Source: Paenibacillus ihbetae | Lineage (GTDB): Bacteria > Bacillota > Bacilli > Paenibacillales > Paenibacillaceae | DNA: 64,000 nt | Reading direction: 5' to 3' | NCBI RefSeq assembly: GCF_002741055.1 | Contig: NZ_CP016809.1 | Coordinates: 992,001-1,056,000 of the forward strand | Program-made: the position numbers and the translations under genes | The notes under the pieces: model-generated | Databases searched by the model: none | What the model was told of the DNA's origin: nothing | The model's input: the letters and a program-made list of their open reading frames with translations, nothing else | Shown here: positions 35,939 through 44,882 of the stretch, piece by piece | Numbering within the stretch: the first letter of the stretch is position 1 | Layout: each line of letters opens with the position of its first letter

Positions 35939-38185
35939 TTACATCGAACCGTGGAAGGTCCGGTTGATGACGTCCAGCTGCTGCTCGCGCGTAAGCTTGA
36001 CGAAGTTGACCGCATATCCGGATACGCGCACCGTCAGCTGCGGGTAGTTCTCCGGATGCTCCATCGCATCGATCAGCTGCTCTCTGTCGAATACGTTGAC
36101 GTTCAGGTGATGAGCATCATCGCCGAAGTATCCGTCCAGCATCGCAACGAGATTGCGAATGCGGGTATCGGCGTCCTTGCCCAGCGCCTTCGGCACGATC
36201 GAGAACGTGTTCGAGATACCGTCAAGGCTGTCCTCGTAAGGGAGCTTTGCAACCGACGTCAGCGAGGCCAGCGCGCCCTTCTTGTCGCGGCCGTGCATCG
36301 GGTTCGCTCCAGGCGCGAACGGTTCGCCTGCTTTGCGACCGTCAGGGGTCGTTCCCGTCTTCTTCCCGTACACGACGTTCGACGTAATGGTCAGCACCGA
36401 CTGCGTCGGCATGGCATCCCGGTACGCCTTGTGCTTGCGAATCATGCTCATAAACGTCTCCACCAGCTCCACCGCAATGCTGTCCACCCGGTCATCGTTG
36501 TTGCCGTAGCAAGGGAAGTCCCCTTCGATTTCAAAATCCACGGCAAGTCCCTGCTCATTGCGAACCGGCTTAACCCTCGCGTGCTTGATTGCGCTCAGCG
36601 AATCCGCCGCTACGGACAAGCCCGCGATCCCGCATGCCATCGTCCGTAATATATCCCGGTCATGGAGCGCCATCTCGATCCGTTCATAGCTGTATTTGTC
36701 ATGCATGTAGTGGATGACGTTCAGCGTATTCATGTAGAGCTTCGCCAGCCATTCCATCATCGGCTTGAACCGTTTCATCACCTCTTCGTAGCTGAGAACC
36801 TCGGCCGTGATCGCCGGATATTCCGGACCGACCTGAGCACCGCTCTTTTCGTCCCTGCCGCCGTTAATAGCATAGAGCAGCGCTTTGGCCAGGTTTGCTC
36901 TTGCGCCGAAGAATTGCATTTGCTTGCCGATTCGCATCGCCGATACGCAGCAGGCAATGCCGTAGTCATCGCCGTAAATCGGACGCATCAGATCATCGTT
37001 CTCGTACTGGATCGAGCTCGTTTCGATCGAAACCTTGGCGCAATATTTCTTGAAGGCTTCCGGCAGCTTCTCGGACCATAGGACGGTCAGGTTCGGTTCC
37101 GGAGCAGGTCCCAGATTATACAGGGTGTGCAGGAAGCGGAAGCTGTTCTTCGTCACGCGGGTAACGCCGTTTAAGGACATGCCGCCGATCGATTCCGTCA
37201 CCCAAGTCGGATCTCCGCTGAACAATTCATTGTAATCCGGCGTACGCAGGAATTTAACGATACGCAGCTTCATGACAAAGTGATCCACCAGCTCCTGAGC
37301 CGCTTCTTCCGTCAGCTTGCCTTCGGCGAGATCGCGCTCGATGTAAATATCAAGGAAGGAAGAGACCCGCCCCAGCGACATCGCGGCCCCATTCTGCTCC
37401 TTGATTGCGGCCAGATAGCCAAAATACAGCCACTGGAACGCTTCTTTGGCCGTATTGGCCGGCTTGGAGATGTCGCAGCCGTGCATGGCGGCCATTTCCT
37501 TCAGCTCTTTCAGCGCCCGGATCTGCTCCGACAGCTCTTCGCGCAGACGGATCACCGGTTCATCCATCGCGTCCACTTCAAGCTCGGCCAGCTCTCTGAG
37601 TTTATCCTGCACGAGCGTATCCACGCCGTACAGGGCCACCCGGCGATAGTCCCCGATAATGCGCCCGCGTCCGTAAGCGTCCGGAAGGCCGGTAATGATT
37701 CCGGCTTTGCGCGCGGCCCTCATCTCGGAAGTGTATGCGTCGAACACCCCCTGGTTATGGGTTTTGCGGATATGGGTGAACATATCGATGATGCTCTGCG
37801 GCATTTCAAAACCGTATGCATTGCATGCGTCAATCATCATCCTGATGCCGCCAAACGGCTGAATCGAGCGCTTGAACGGCTCGTCGGTCTGAAGCCCGAC
37901 AATCTGCTCCTTCTCCTTGTCCAAATACCCCGGCTGATGGGAAGTGATCGTCGACGGCGTATTCACATCAACGTACAGCACCCCTCCGGCCTCCCGTTCC
38001 CTGCGGGTCAGATCGGATACGATGTCCCAAAGAGCCTTCGTATGATCCGTCGGTCCGGCAAGAAACTCCTCGTTCCCCTCATATGGCGTTATGTTTCTGG
38101 CAATAAAATCGTTGACGTCGACTCTCCTATTCCATTTCCCCGGCTTGAATGCTCTCCAGCCTGCGTACTGCTCCATCACCGACAT
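35939..38185 (-). CDS. pflB: Formate C-acetyltransferase (pyruvate formate-lyase)
   Basis: Splits pyruvate with CoA into acetyl-CoA and formate in anaerobic fermentation. It has 748 residues with the tandem active-site cysteines in [13 protein letters not shown] and the C-terminal glycyl-radical motif [10 protein letters not shown]. Length is standard. Three Fnr-like boxes lie upstream; the one at 38456-38471 is centred about 41 bases before an inferred start with -10 TACAAT (38429-38434). Confidence 0.97.
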   Translation of the reverse strand: MSVMEQYAGWRAFKPGKWNRRVDVNDFIARNITPYEGNEEFLAGPTDHTKALWDIVSDLTRREREAGGVLYVDVNTPSTITSHQPGYLDKEKEQIVGLQTDEPFKRSIQPFGGIRMMIDACNAYGFEMPQSIIDMFTHIRKTHNQGVFDAYTSEMRAARKAGIITGLPDAYGRGRIIGDYRRVALYGVDTLVQDKLRELAELEVDAMDEPVIRLREELSEQIRALKELKEMAAMHGCDISKPANTAKEAFQWLYFGYLAAIKEQNGAAMSLGRVSSFLDIYIERDLAEGKLTEEAAQELVDHFVMKLRIVKFLRTPDYNELFSGDPTWVTESIGGMSLNGVTRVTKNSFRFLHTLYNLGPAPEPNLTVLWSEKLPEAFKKYCAKVSIETSSIQYENDDLMRPIYGDDYGIACCVSAMRIGKQMQFFGARANLAKALLYAINGGRDEKSGAQVGPEYPAITAEVLSYEEVMKRFKPMMEWLAKLYMNTLNVIHYMHDKYSYERIEMALHDRDILRTMACGIAGLSVAADSLSAIKHARVKPVRNEQGLAVDFEIEGDFPCYGNNDDRVDSIAVELVETFMSMIRKHKAYRDAMPTQSVLTITSNVVYGKKTGTTPDGRKAGEPFAPGANPMHGRDKKGALASLTSVAKLPYEDSLDGISNTFSIVPKALGKDADTRIRNLVAMLDGYFGDDAHHLNVNVFDREQLIDAMEHPENYPQLTVRVSGYAVNFVKLTREQQLDVINRTFHGSM

Positions 38186-38280
38186 TTCGAATCCCTCCTA
38201 GTTTTAAGCTGCAGCCTGCACATTCGGCGTAACCCTCCGCGCTACGGGTACTTCCCGACTTTCCGATCCAATCACTTTAA

Positions 38281-38296
38281 TGTGATTTATTTCACT
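38281..38296. promoter_or_regulatory. Fnr-like box, pflB proximal
   Basis: TGTGATTTATTTCACT: TGTGA-N6-TCACT, one mismatch from the Crp/Fnr palindrome. It lies about 95 bases before the pflB start, without a clear -10 at class II distance; it would sit in the leader of the transcript starting near 38422. Confidence 0.55.
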
Positions 38297-38428
38297 AATT
38301 GAGGCGGATTAAGATTAATTTAAAGTGAAAGTGAATTAATGCGGTTTAAAGCGCGTTAGTTGCTCCATATGCCTGCAAGCTGCTTTTGTAAAGATCCGAG
38401 ATTCATCTCGCTTATTTGGTACACCTTT

Positions 38429-38471
38429 ATTGTAACCTTCGTGGATTCTTACATCTGTGATAATAATCACA
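38429..38471 (-). promoter_or_regulatory. Fnr-dependent promoter of pflB
   Basis: A perfect TGTGA-N6-TCACA box (38456-38471) and a -10 TACAAT on the minus strand (38429-38434). The box centre lies about 41 bases from the predicted start, the class II activator position. No -35 hexamer is needed or seen. Confidence 0.72.
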
Positions 38472-38485
38472 AAGATGCTGCTTTT

Positions 38486-38501
38486 CGTGATTTATATCAC
38501 G
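38486..38501. promoter_or_regulatory. Fnr-like box, pflB distal
   Basis: CGTGATTTATATCACG, a perfect CGTGA-N6-TCACG palindrome, 30 bases upstream of the 38456 box and so about -71 relative to the predicted start. Confidence 0.6.
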
Positions 38502-38794
38502 TGTTGGGGCTGGACCGCGTCTTTCCCATGGCGTTCCATCCCGCTTTCCTTAACCCTTAGCTGCTGGATGTGTCGAGACCCAACGAAGCATGCTCCGGGT
38601 TCAGGGACCGTGTGCGCGAGAAGCGATTGCCGCTGAGTATAAGCCCCCTTATGGCCCCCTTACCTCCCCCCTCCTTATCTCCTCTCTTATCTCCCCTTAT
38701 CGCTGGATAGATACAAATCCGGGCCGGCTAGGGACAAATATGCAGCCCTATGACTGATCAAATTTGAACCCTCTGGCTGATTAAAGACAAATAG

Positions 38795-38836
38795 GCAGCC
38801 TTCTGCTATCGGCAAGCACGGCCGGCAGAAGGCTGC
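38795..38836 (-). terminator. Terminator after adhE
   Basis: GCAGCCTTCTG pairs perfectly with CAGAAGGCTGC around a 20-base loop. On the minus strand it is followed by CTATTTGTCTTT. It lies 38 bases past the adhE stop. Confidence 0.7.
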
Positions 38837-38873
38837 ATCCATCCCTAGGGTTTACCCCATTCGCTTATCGTGA

Positions 38874-41507
38874 TTAAAACCGTCCATAAAACGCGTTGCG
38901 GTATACATCCGCAAGCTCCGATACGAGCGGCAGCTTCGGATTGCTCGTCGTACACTGGTCCTCAAACGCCCGGTCGGCTAACTCGTCGACGCGATTCTCG
39001 AAATCCTGCGGATCTATGCCAAGCTGCTGGAACGACTCTTCGATGCCGAGCTTGGCGTTCAATTCCCGGATTGCAAGGATCAGGCTATCGACGCCCTCTT
39101 CCGTCGTCCGAGCCGGCAGTCCGAGGATTCGGGCGATCTCGGCATACCGCTGATCGGCCACAAAATGCGTATATTTCGGCCAAGCGGCGAATTTCGTCGG
39201 CTTCTTCGCATTGTAGCGAATGACGTGCGGCATAAGGATCGCATTCGTCCTACCATGCGCGGTATGGTACTGACCGCCCCATTTATGCGCAAGGCTGTGG
39301 TTGATGCCCAGGAACGCATTGGCAAAGGCCATGCCGGCCAGCGTCGAGGCATTATGCATTTTTTCCCGGGCCAGCTTGTCGCCGGTAAGCGCCGATTGCT
39401 CCAGATACTGGAATACGAGCTGAATGGCCTTGATGGCAAGCCCATCCGTATAATCGTTCGCCATGATCGACACGTAGGCCTCGATGGCATGTGTCAGCAC
39501 GTCCATGCCGGTGTCGGCGACGGCGGTCTTCGGCAGCGTATAGACAAATTCCGGATCAATGATCGCCACATCCGGCGTCAGCTCGTAATCGGCCAGCGGG
39601 TATTTGGTGTGACCGGAGACTTTATCCGTGATAACGGCAAAGCTCGTGACCTCCGAGCCCGTGCCCGACGTGGTGGGAATGGCAACGAACTTCGCTTTCT
39701 GGCCAAGCTTCGGATACTTATACACCCGTTTGCGGATATCCATAAACTTCTGCTTCAGATCTTTGAAATCGGCATCCGGGTGCTCATAGAACAGCCACAT
39801 CGCTTTTGCCGCATCCATCGGCGAACCGCCGCCGAGAGCAATGATGCAGTCCGGCTGGAACCTGGTCAGCATTTCGGTTCCCCGTTCAACCGTAGTCGTT
39901 GAAGGATCCGGTTCCACTTCCGAGAACACCTCAATCGCTACGGGTGCTCTTCGCTGCCGCAAGTAATGCTCAACCCGCTCCACGTATCCGAGCTTCACCA
40001 TTATCGGGTCGGTGATAATGGCAATGCGCGATATGCCCGGCATTTTGGCAAGATATTGGGTGGAGCCTTTTTCGAAGTATATTTTATCCGGAACTTTAAA
40101 CCACTGCATATTCACGGTTCTGCGGTTCACCCTTTTCACGTTGATCAGATTAACGGCCGTTACGTTGGAAGAGGTTGCGTTGCGGCCATACGAACCGCAC
40201 CCCAGCGTCAGGGATGGAAGATTCGTATTGTAGATATCCCCGATTCCGCCCTGAGAGGACGGCTGGTTCACCAGAATGCGGCAGGTTTTCATGCGGCTCG
40301 AGAACGCCCGGATCACGTCCTCATTATGCGAATGAATGACGGACGTGTGTCCCATCCCCCCGAAGGCGACCATTTCCTCCGAACGTTTGATGCCTTCCTG
40401 CGCGTTTTTGACACGGTAGCACGCCAGCACAGGGCTCAGCTTCTCCGCGGACAGCGGGTAGCCCGGCCCGACGCCGTCCAGCTCGGCTACCAGAATCTTG
40501 GTGCCTGCCGGGACATCCAGGCCGCATTGCTCGGCAATCTTAACCGCCGGCTGACCGACTATCGCCGGATTGACCGCGCATTTGTCGGATATCATGGCCT
40601 TGGCCGACAGCTTCACGGTTTCTTCCTTGTTCATAAAATAACAGCCGGCCGCCATCATTTTCTTCTTCACTTGCTCAAACACAGGCTCCTCGATAATAAC
40701 GGCCTGCTCCGACGCGCAGATCATCCCGTTGTCGAACGTCTTCGATAAAATCAGGTCATTCACGGCTTGGTCGAGGTCCGCCGACTTCTCGATAAAGCAC
40801 GGCACGTTTCCCGGACCGACGCCGAGTGCCGGCTTGCCGCAGCTGTAAGCCGCTTTTACCATCGCGGAACCGCCGGTTGCCAATATGCATGCCACGTCCG
40901 GATGATGCATTAAAGCATGGGTCTTCTCCATGGACGGCTCTTCAATCCATTGAATGCAATCCGCCGGGGCTCCATGCTTGCGCGCGGCCTCCAGCAAAAT
41001 GGCGGCAGCCTCCCGGCTGCATGCCTGGGCCGATGGATGGAATCCGAAAATGATCGGGTTGCGCGTCTTGATTGAAATCAGCGCTTTGAAGATGGTGGTT
41101 GAGGTTGGGTTCGTTACAGGCGTGATCCCCATGATGATCCCGATCGGCTCGGCGATCTTTTGGAACTGGTCATACGGGTTATCCTCTATAACGCCCACCG
41201 TTTTGTCGTACTTGATGCTGTTATGGATGTACTCTGTTGCAAACAGGTTTTTAATGATCTTGTCTTCGTATACGCCGCGTCCGGTTTCTTCGACCGCCAT
41301 TTTTGCCAGCATCATATGCTTCTCGAGCCCGGCCATCGCCATCGCATGCACGATTCGGTCCACCTGTCCTTGGTCCAGCTCCATAAACTGCGCTTGAGCC
41401 CGGTTCGCCCGGTCGATTAAGCCCTGTACGTACTGTTCAGCCGTTTGTTCTTTGACTTTGGTTTCTGCGGATGCTTTGGTTTCTCCAGATGCTTTGCTTA
41501 CAGCCAT
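38874..41507 (-). CDS. adhE: Bifunctional acetaldehyde-CoA/alcohol dehydrogenase
   Basis: Reduces acetyl-CoA through acetaldehyde to ethanol, reoxidising NADH in fermentation. It has 877 residues: an N-terminal aldehyde dehydrogenase domain (catalytic Cys in NGMICASEQAVI) and a C-terminal iron alcohol dehydrogenase domain (GGGSPMDAAKAMW, DTGMDVLTHAIEAYVS, NHSLAHKWGGQYHTAHG with Fe-binding histidines). ATG at 41507 follows GGGAGG at 9 bases; the frame is open up to 41591 without a better start. An Fnr box lies about 105 bases upstream. Confidence 0.96.
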   Translation of the reverse strand: MAVSKASGETKASAETKVKEQTAEQYVQGLIDRANRAQAQFMELDQGQVDRIVHAMAMAGLEKHMMLAKMAVEETGRGVYEDKIIKNLFATEYIHNSIKYDKTVGVIEDNPYDQFQKIAEPIGIIMGITPVTNPTSTTIFKALISIKTRNPIIFGFHPSAQACSREAAAILLEAARKHGAPADCIQWIEEPSMEKTHALMHHPDVACILATGGSAMVKAAYSCGKPALGVGPGNVPCFIEKSADLDQAVNDLILSKTFDNGMICASEQAVIIEEPVFEQVKKKMMAAGCYFMNKEETVKLSAKAMISDKCAVNPAIVGQPAVKIAEQCGLDVPAGTKILVAELDGVGPGYPLSAEKLSPVLACYRVKNAQEGIKRSEEMVAFGGMGHTSVIHSHNEDVIRAFSSRMKTCRILVNQPSSQGGIGDIYNTNLPSLTLGCGSYGRNATSSNVTAVNLINVKRVNRRTVNMQWFKVPDKIYFEKGSTQYLAKMPGISRIAIITDPIMVKLGYVERVEHYLRQRRAPVAIEVFSEVEPDPSTTTVERGTEMLTRFQPDCIIALGGGSPMDAAKAMWLFYEHPDADFKDLKQKFMDIRKRVYKYPKLGQKAKFVAIPTTSGTGSEVTSFAVITDKVSGHTKYPLADYELTPDVAIIDPEFVYTLPKTAVADTGMDVLTHAIEAYVSIMANDYTDGLAIKAIQLVFQYLEQSALTGDKLAREKMHNASTLAGMAFANAFLGINHSLAHKWGGQYHTAHGRTNAILMPHVIRYNAKKPTKFAAWPKYTHFVADQRYAEIARILGLPARTTEEGVDSLILAIRELNAKLGIEESFQQLGIDPQDFENRVDELADRAFEDQCTTSNPKLPLVSELADVYRNAFYGRF

Positions 41508-41581
41508 CTCTCTCATCCTCCCATGGTTTTCTGTTTGGTTGCTTTCGCGGTTGTTTATAGGTATCTGTTGTCTACGGTTCG

Positions 41582-41624
41582 ATCGTAACATAGCGTCTTA
41601 TATTATTATGTGAATTATTTCACA
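41582..41624 (-). promoter_or_regulatory. Fnr-dependent promoter of adhE
   Basis: TGTGAATTATTTCACA (41609-41624) is a perfect TGTGA-N6-TCACA box. A weak -10, TACGAT (41582-41587, minus strand), places the box centre about 41 bases from the start. Weak -10 plus class II box fits an activator-dependent promoter. Confidence 0.65.
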
Positions 41625-41729
41625 ATATATTGGGTCGACTATATGTTTTTTGATGATTTGTGACATCCTCTTCGGAGCTGTCACGATCGGAGAGACGCAA
41701 GAAAAAAGGTTAAGAGGAACCTTCCTGTT

Positions 41730-41745
41730 CGTGAACTAGATCACA
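41730..41745. promoter_or_regulatory. Fnr-like box upstream of fnr (distal)
   Basis: CGTGAACTAGATCACA: CGTGA-N6-TCACA. Read on the plus strand, a weak -10 TATTTT at 41765-41770 would put it about 40 bases upstream of a start, compatible with autoregulation of fnr. Confidence 0.55.
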
Positions 41746-41789
41746 AAGTTTGAAAATTCGCCACTATTTTCCTCCAAATTACCCTTTCA

Positions 41790-41812
41790 AGTGATTTTTT
41801 TCACGTTATAAT
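41790..41812 (+). promoter_or_regulatory. Fnr-like box overlapping the fnr promoter
   Basis: AGTGATTTTTTTCACG (41790-41805) is followed directly by TATAAT (41807-41812). The box lies between the expected -35 and -10, a position that would block rather than activate the promoter. Confidence 0.55.
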
Positions 41813-41873
41813 GGAGGTAACAAATCATTCAAGATTGAACTGATCAAATTTAAAGATGTTAGGAGACACCGAC

Positions 41874-42599
41874 ATGAATACTGTAGACAACGTTTTAGAA
41901 CTAGAAAGCTTAGGGAATATCCAGTGCTTCTCGGAACAAAATCGAAACCGTCTGCTGGTTACCATGAAGGAACGCGCACTCCCTGAAGGCTCGCATTTGT
42001 TCTGGGAAGGCGACTTGGCCGACAAGCTTTACTATGTAAAGCAGGGACGCATTAAATTAACGAAAACGACCGATGAAGGCAAAGAGCTTATTCTATATAT
42101 GTATCATCCGGGTGATCTGATCGGGCATGCCGATCCGTTCATCAGCAGCAATCACAGCTACTCGGCTGAAGTGCTGGAAAGCAGCGTGGTCGGCGTCATC
42201 GAAAATAAGGATCTGGAGCTGCTGGTTTGCCAGCATTGCGACTTTGCGATTGATTTCATGAAGTGGATGGGCGTCCACCACCGGATTACGCAGACCAAAT
42301 TTCGGGATCTGATGATGTACGGCAAACCAGGGGCGCTGTGCTCGACGCTAATCCGTCTTGGCAATACGTACGGGCAACAGCAAGCTGACGGCAGCACCCT
42401 GATCAACAAAAAAATTACACATACCGACCTATCGAACATGATCGGAGCCACGCGCGAGAGCGTCAACCGCATGCTGAGCGATCTCCGCAAAAAGGAAGCG
42501 ATCGAATATGCAGGCGGGCTGATCGTCATTAAAGACTTGTCGATGCTGCAGGAAATCTGCCACTGCGAGCTGTGTCCGAAGGAAATCTGCCGGATCTAG
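41874..42599 (+). CDS. fnr: Fnr-type anaerobic transcription regulator
   Basis: Crp/Fnr-family regulator sensing oxygen through a [4Fe-4S] cluster. It has 241 residues: an N-terminal cyclic-nucleotide-type barrel, a dimer helix and a C-terminal HTH (HTDLSNMIGATRESVNRML). The cysteines are at the very C-terminus: Cys229, 231, 234 and 239 in CHCELCPKEIC; the 231-x2-234-x4-239 spacing equals the B. subtilis Fnr cluster ligands. ATG at 41874 has TTAGGAGA upstream. It sits between adhE and nirBDC, whose promoters carry matching boxes. Confidence 0.94.
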   Translation: MNTVDNVLELESLGNIQCFSEQNRNRLLVTMKERALPEGSHLFWEGDLADKLYYVKQGRIKLTKTTDEGKELILYMYHPGDLIGHADPFISSNHSYSAEVLESSVVGVIENKDLELLVCQHCDFAIDFMKWMGVHHRITQTKFRDLMMYGKPGALCSTLIRLGNTYGQQQADGSTLINKKITHTDLSNMIGATRESVNRMLSDLRKKEAIEYAGGLIVIKDLSMLQEICHCELCPKEICRI

Positions 42600-42640
42600 G
42601 GTGACTTGGTCACCCTGCGTGGCGTGCGCTGCGCCTTCAC

Positions 42641-42761
42641 AAGTCCCTTATAGGGACTTGCTTGCTTCTGTGGCACGCATTCCACCGCTGAAAGTCCCTT
42701 ATAGGGACTTGCTTGCTTCTGTGGCGCGCACTGCGCTCCAACAAGTCCCCTTTCGGGACTT
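42641..42761. repeat. Array 1 of 19-base palindromes at 51-base period
   Basis: Three copies of a palindromic core: AAGTCCCTTATAGGGACTT at 42641-42659 and 42692-42710, and AAGTCCCCTTTCGGGACTT at 42743-42761. Start-to-start distance is exactly 51 bases each time; the linkers (CTTGCTTCTGTGGC...) are also similar between copies. It lies between fnr and a 52-residue gene. The same core occurs at 62789-62962 and 57771-57790. Array 1 carries no T-run like the terminator copy. Confidence 0.85.
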
Positions 42762-42878
42762 GCGCACTGGCACGGCTCCCTCTTCGCTCCTCCCATCCCC
42801 GCCGCCGTGCATAATCTGCCTGTCTTTGCCCACAATAATCCTTGTCTTTCCAAAACCATTCCAAGGGAGTGTAAACGC

Positions 42879-43037
42879 ATGCGTGAAGGTTTGATTCCTG
42901 CTGTTCTCGGAACTGTAGTTTCTGCTTCAGGCGCCGCTCTGCTTTGCAGCAAGTATAAGCTTGCCGCAACCGGTATTCTTGGCTTCGGACTGGCCCATGT
43001 CGTGCTGGGTGCGATTGACCTGGTGGAACACCGGTAA
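42879..43037 (+). CDS. Small hydrophobic protein, unknown
   Basis: It has 52 residues, starting MREGLIPAVLGTVVSASG, with two hydrophobic segments (about 5-24 and 28-46) and a short charged end (DLVEHR). ATG has AAGGGAG at 9 bases, and a terminator follows. No function is recognised. The good ribosome site, terminator and coding-like composition support a real gene. Confidence 0.65.
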   Translation: MREGLIPAVLGTVVSASGAALLCSKYKLAATGILGFGLAHVVLGAIDLVEHR

Positions 43038-43141
43038 GGATTTGGAGGACATTACGCGCAGCAATCCTGCCTGACATCTCTTCCGCGATGGATTTCAAGG
43101 CAAGAGACAGGCAGGCCTGCGCACTTTGCATTGCATACAAA

Positions 43142-43179
43142 AACGGACCCCGCCCTTTGGCGTAGAGTCCGCTTTTTTA
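43142..43179. terminator. Terminator between the small gene and nirC
   Basis: CGGAC-CCGCC pairs with GGCG-GTCCG around a CTTT loop; T6 follows on the plus strand and AAAA lies before it. It serves the 42879 gene. The remaining bases up to 43330 show nothing further. Confidence 0.7.
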
Positions 43180-43330
43180 CGTTACCGGGTATATGAAGTC
43201 GCAATAGAAAAGGGTATCAGATTCGTGCTGCTTTAAATCCTTGGTTCACTTTGATTACTGCTACTTTTGTTATACTACAAGCGACTGTTTGTTAAACTTG
43301 AAGCTACTTTTTAAAACCCGGTATTTTCGT

Positions 43331-44131
43331 TTAGCCTGAAGCTTGCTGCTTCTTGCTTCCTTTCGGAGTCGAAATAAACCAGTACGCGCTGCCGACAAAC
43401 AGCCCGCCCCCAACAATATTGCCGAGCGTTACCGGCACCATGTTGCTGATCCAGCCGGCGACGGACACCGTCTCCGGATGTCCCGGCAGAATCTTGGCAA
43501 GTGTAAGCAGCGTCATGTTAGCAACGCTGTGCTCATAGCCGGTTGCAATAAAGGCAAACAAGCACCACCAGATCAAGATCAGTTTGGCAACCTCGTTTTT
43601 CGCTCTCATGCCCGTCCAAATGGCCAGGCAGACCAGCCAGTTACACAGGATTCCCCGGAAGAACAGCTCCATGAACGGGTCGTTCATTTTTTTAGCTGCA
43701 GCCGTAAAAATGAGGTGATCGGCCGGAAGGCCCTTGAAAAGACCGGTGGCAGCAACCAGATAACTAAGCAGGACCGCTCCCGCTAGATTACCGATGAACA
43801 CGATCCCCCAGTTTTTAAGCGTATCCAGGATGGTTGTTTTTCCGGATAACGTGCTCATGGTGAATACCATATGATTACCGGTAAAAAGCTCCGATCCGGC
43901 GAATACGACCAGCGTCAGCGCGATGCCGAACGCAGCCCCCATCACGAGAGATTGAAACGGCGAGCCTGCCGCGGCTAGCGGAGCCCCCAGCTTAAATATC
44001 AGGACGATGCCGATGCCGACATAAGCGCCGGCGAGCATGGTCGAGACGATATAGCGCAGCAGGCTTTCATTCATCATTTCTTTTTTCTTGACCGCTGTCT
44101 GGACGACGGCTTCCACATCGCTTGCGATCAT
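43331..44131 (-). CDS. nirC: Formate/nitrite transporter (NirC-like)
   Basis: FNT-family pentameric anion channel that imports nitrite or exports nitrite/formate. It has 266 residues with six hydrophobic segments; conserved loops include GAGSELFTGNH-like AGSELFTGNHMVFTM and LCNWLVCLAIW. ATG at 44131 is chosen behind GAGGTG; the frame stays open to 44179. As the third gene after nirB and nirD it is called NirC, but formate transport is possible given the nearby pfl genes. Confidence 0.87.
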   Translation of the reverse strand: MIASDVEAVVQTAVKKKEMMNESLLRYIVSTMLAGAYVGIGIVLIFKLGAPLAAAGSPFQSLVMGAAFGIALTLVVFAGSELFTGNHMVFTMSTLSGKTTILDTLKNWGIVFIGNLAGAVLLSYLVAATGLFKGLPADHLIFTAAAKKMNDPFMELFFRGILCNWLVCLAIWTGMRAKNEVAKLILIWWCLFAFIATGYEHSVANMTLLTLAKILPGHPETVSVAGWISNMVPVTLGNIVGGGLFVGSAYWFISTPKGSKKQQASG

Positions 44132-44183
44132 GGGACAACACCTCTTATTTTTGTCGGTTTGATGAAACGATGGATACATTTCG

Positions 44184-44504
44184 CTACGTGAGGCAAAGCT
44201 CGACCCTTCCTTCCCGTTCCCGTACAGGATAGGTTCGCACGTTCCCTGAATCGGGCGCCTGAACGTTACCTGTCGCCAGCTCGATTTTCCAATCGTACAG
44301 CGGGTCGTAAATATAATGCCCAGACAGTATGGCCTCCGCCAGCGGTCCCCCTTTCGGGTGCGGATTGTTGTTGTCCAGCGCGAACCATCGATGATCGGAG
44401 GTCCGGAAGACGGCGATCTCCTGCTCGCCGATCCTGACGACCCTGCCGATCTGGGGCAGAAAATCCTCAGCCTGCCCGATCACTACGTATTGACCATTTT
44501 CCAT
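44184..44504 (-). CDS. nirD: Nitrite reductase small subunit
   Basis: Small subunit of the cytoplasmic NADH-dependent assimilatory/ammonifying nitrite reductase. It has 106 residues with a Rieske-like fold (IGRVVRIGEQEIAVFRTSDH, GGPLAEAILSGHYIYDPLYD). The Cys-His iron-sulfur ligands of true Rieske proteins are absent, as is usual for NirD. The start follows GGAGGTTGATCCTAT. It lies 53 bases before nirC and 378 bases after nirB. Confidence 0.92.
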   Translation of the reverse strand: MENGQYVVIGQAEDFLPQIGRVVRIGEQEIAVFRTSDHRWFALDNNNPHPKGGPLAEAILSGHYIYDPLYDWKIELATGNVQAPDSGNVRTYPVREREGRVELCLT

Positions 44505-44882
44505 ATAGGATCAACCTCCATGTACAACGTTTGCCATCTAAAAATGAGCACAAATAGCCGGACCAATATTCCGAAGACCCATGCAAATGTGAAACATCTC
44601 CATAAAAAAACTTATAACATTCTGCTGCGCCGGAACATGAGACCCACTTTCTTTCATCAATCCGGTACTTCAAACGCGATTACCTCATCCCCCAGGTCTG
44701 ACCGAGCACGAGGCTATGACGCTGATCGGGCGTTTAGCCGAGTGTCGGCAGCCGTATATACCTGCCTGTACGGCCCTGCTCACCTGGATACCGAGCCAAG
44801 GGTTCAACGGGAATGTCTGGGGCGATAAGCGCTAGTGTACTCAAATTACTCGCCCCACGCCGGACTCACCCGAAAGCGAGGT
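44505..44882. other. 378-base gap inside the nirB-nirD operon
   Basis: No confident gene. The plus strand carries an open frame (44641-44829) whose tail has coding-like codon use (MTLIGRLAECRQPY around 44716, stop TAG at 44827-44829), with no ribosome site recognised. No terminator was seen, so read-through from nirB to nirD is possible. Confidence 0.4.

Larger units (their letters stand above)
38186..38873. other. Long regulatory intergenic region, pflB to adhE
   Basis: No credible gene. It holds three Fnr-like boxes and a -10 box for pflB (38281-38501), a pyrimidine-rich stretch (about 38645-38700, repeated CCCCTTAT/CTCCTTATC) of unknown role, and the probable adhE terminator (38795-38836). 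Confidence 0.6.

Noticed and set aside
42641..42761. CRISPR-like regular array
   Set aside because: The intervening sequences resemble each other, the repeat is a short palindrome, only three copies exist and no cas genes are near.
42637..43140. 167-codon minus-strand open frame through array 1 and the 52-residue gene
   Set aside because: It exists because the 51-base period is a multiple of three; it has no ribosome site and overlaps a better-supported gene and a terminator.
44316..44828. 170-codon plus-strand frame over nirD and the nirB-nirD gap
   Set aside because: It is antisense to nirD and has no recognisable protein features or ribosome site.
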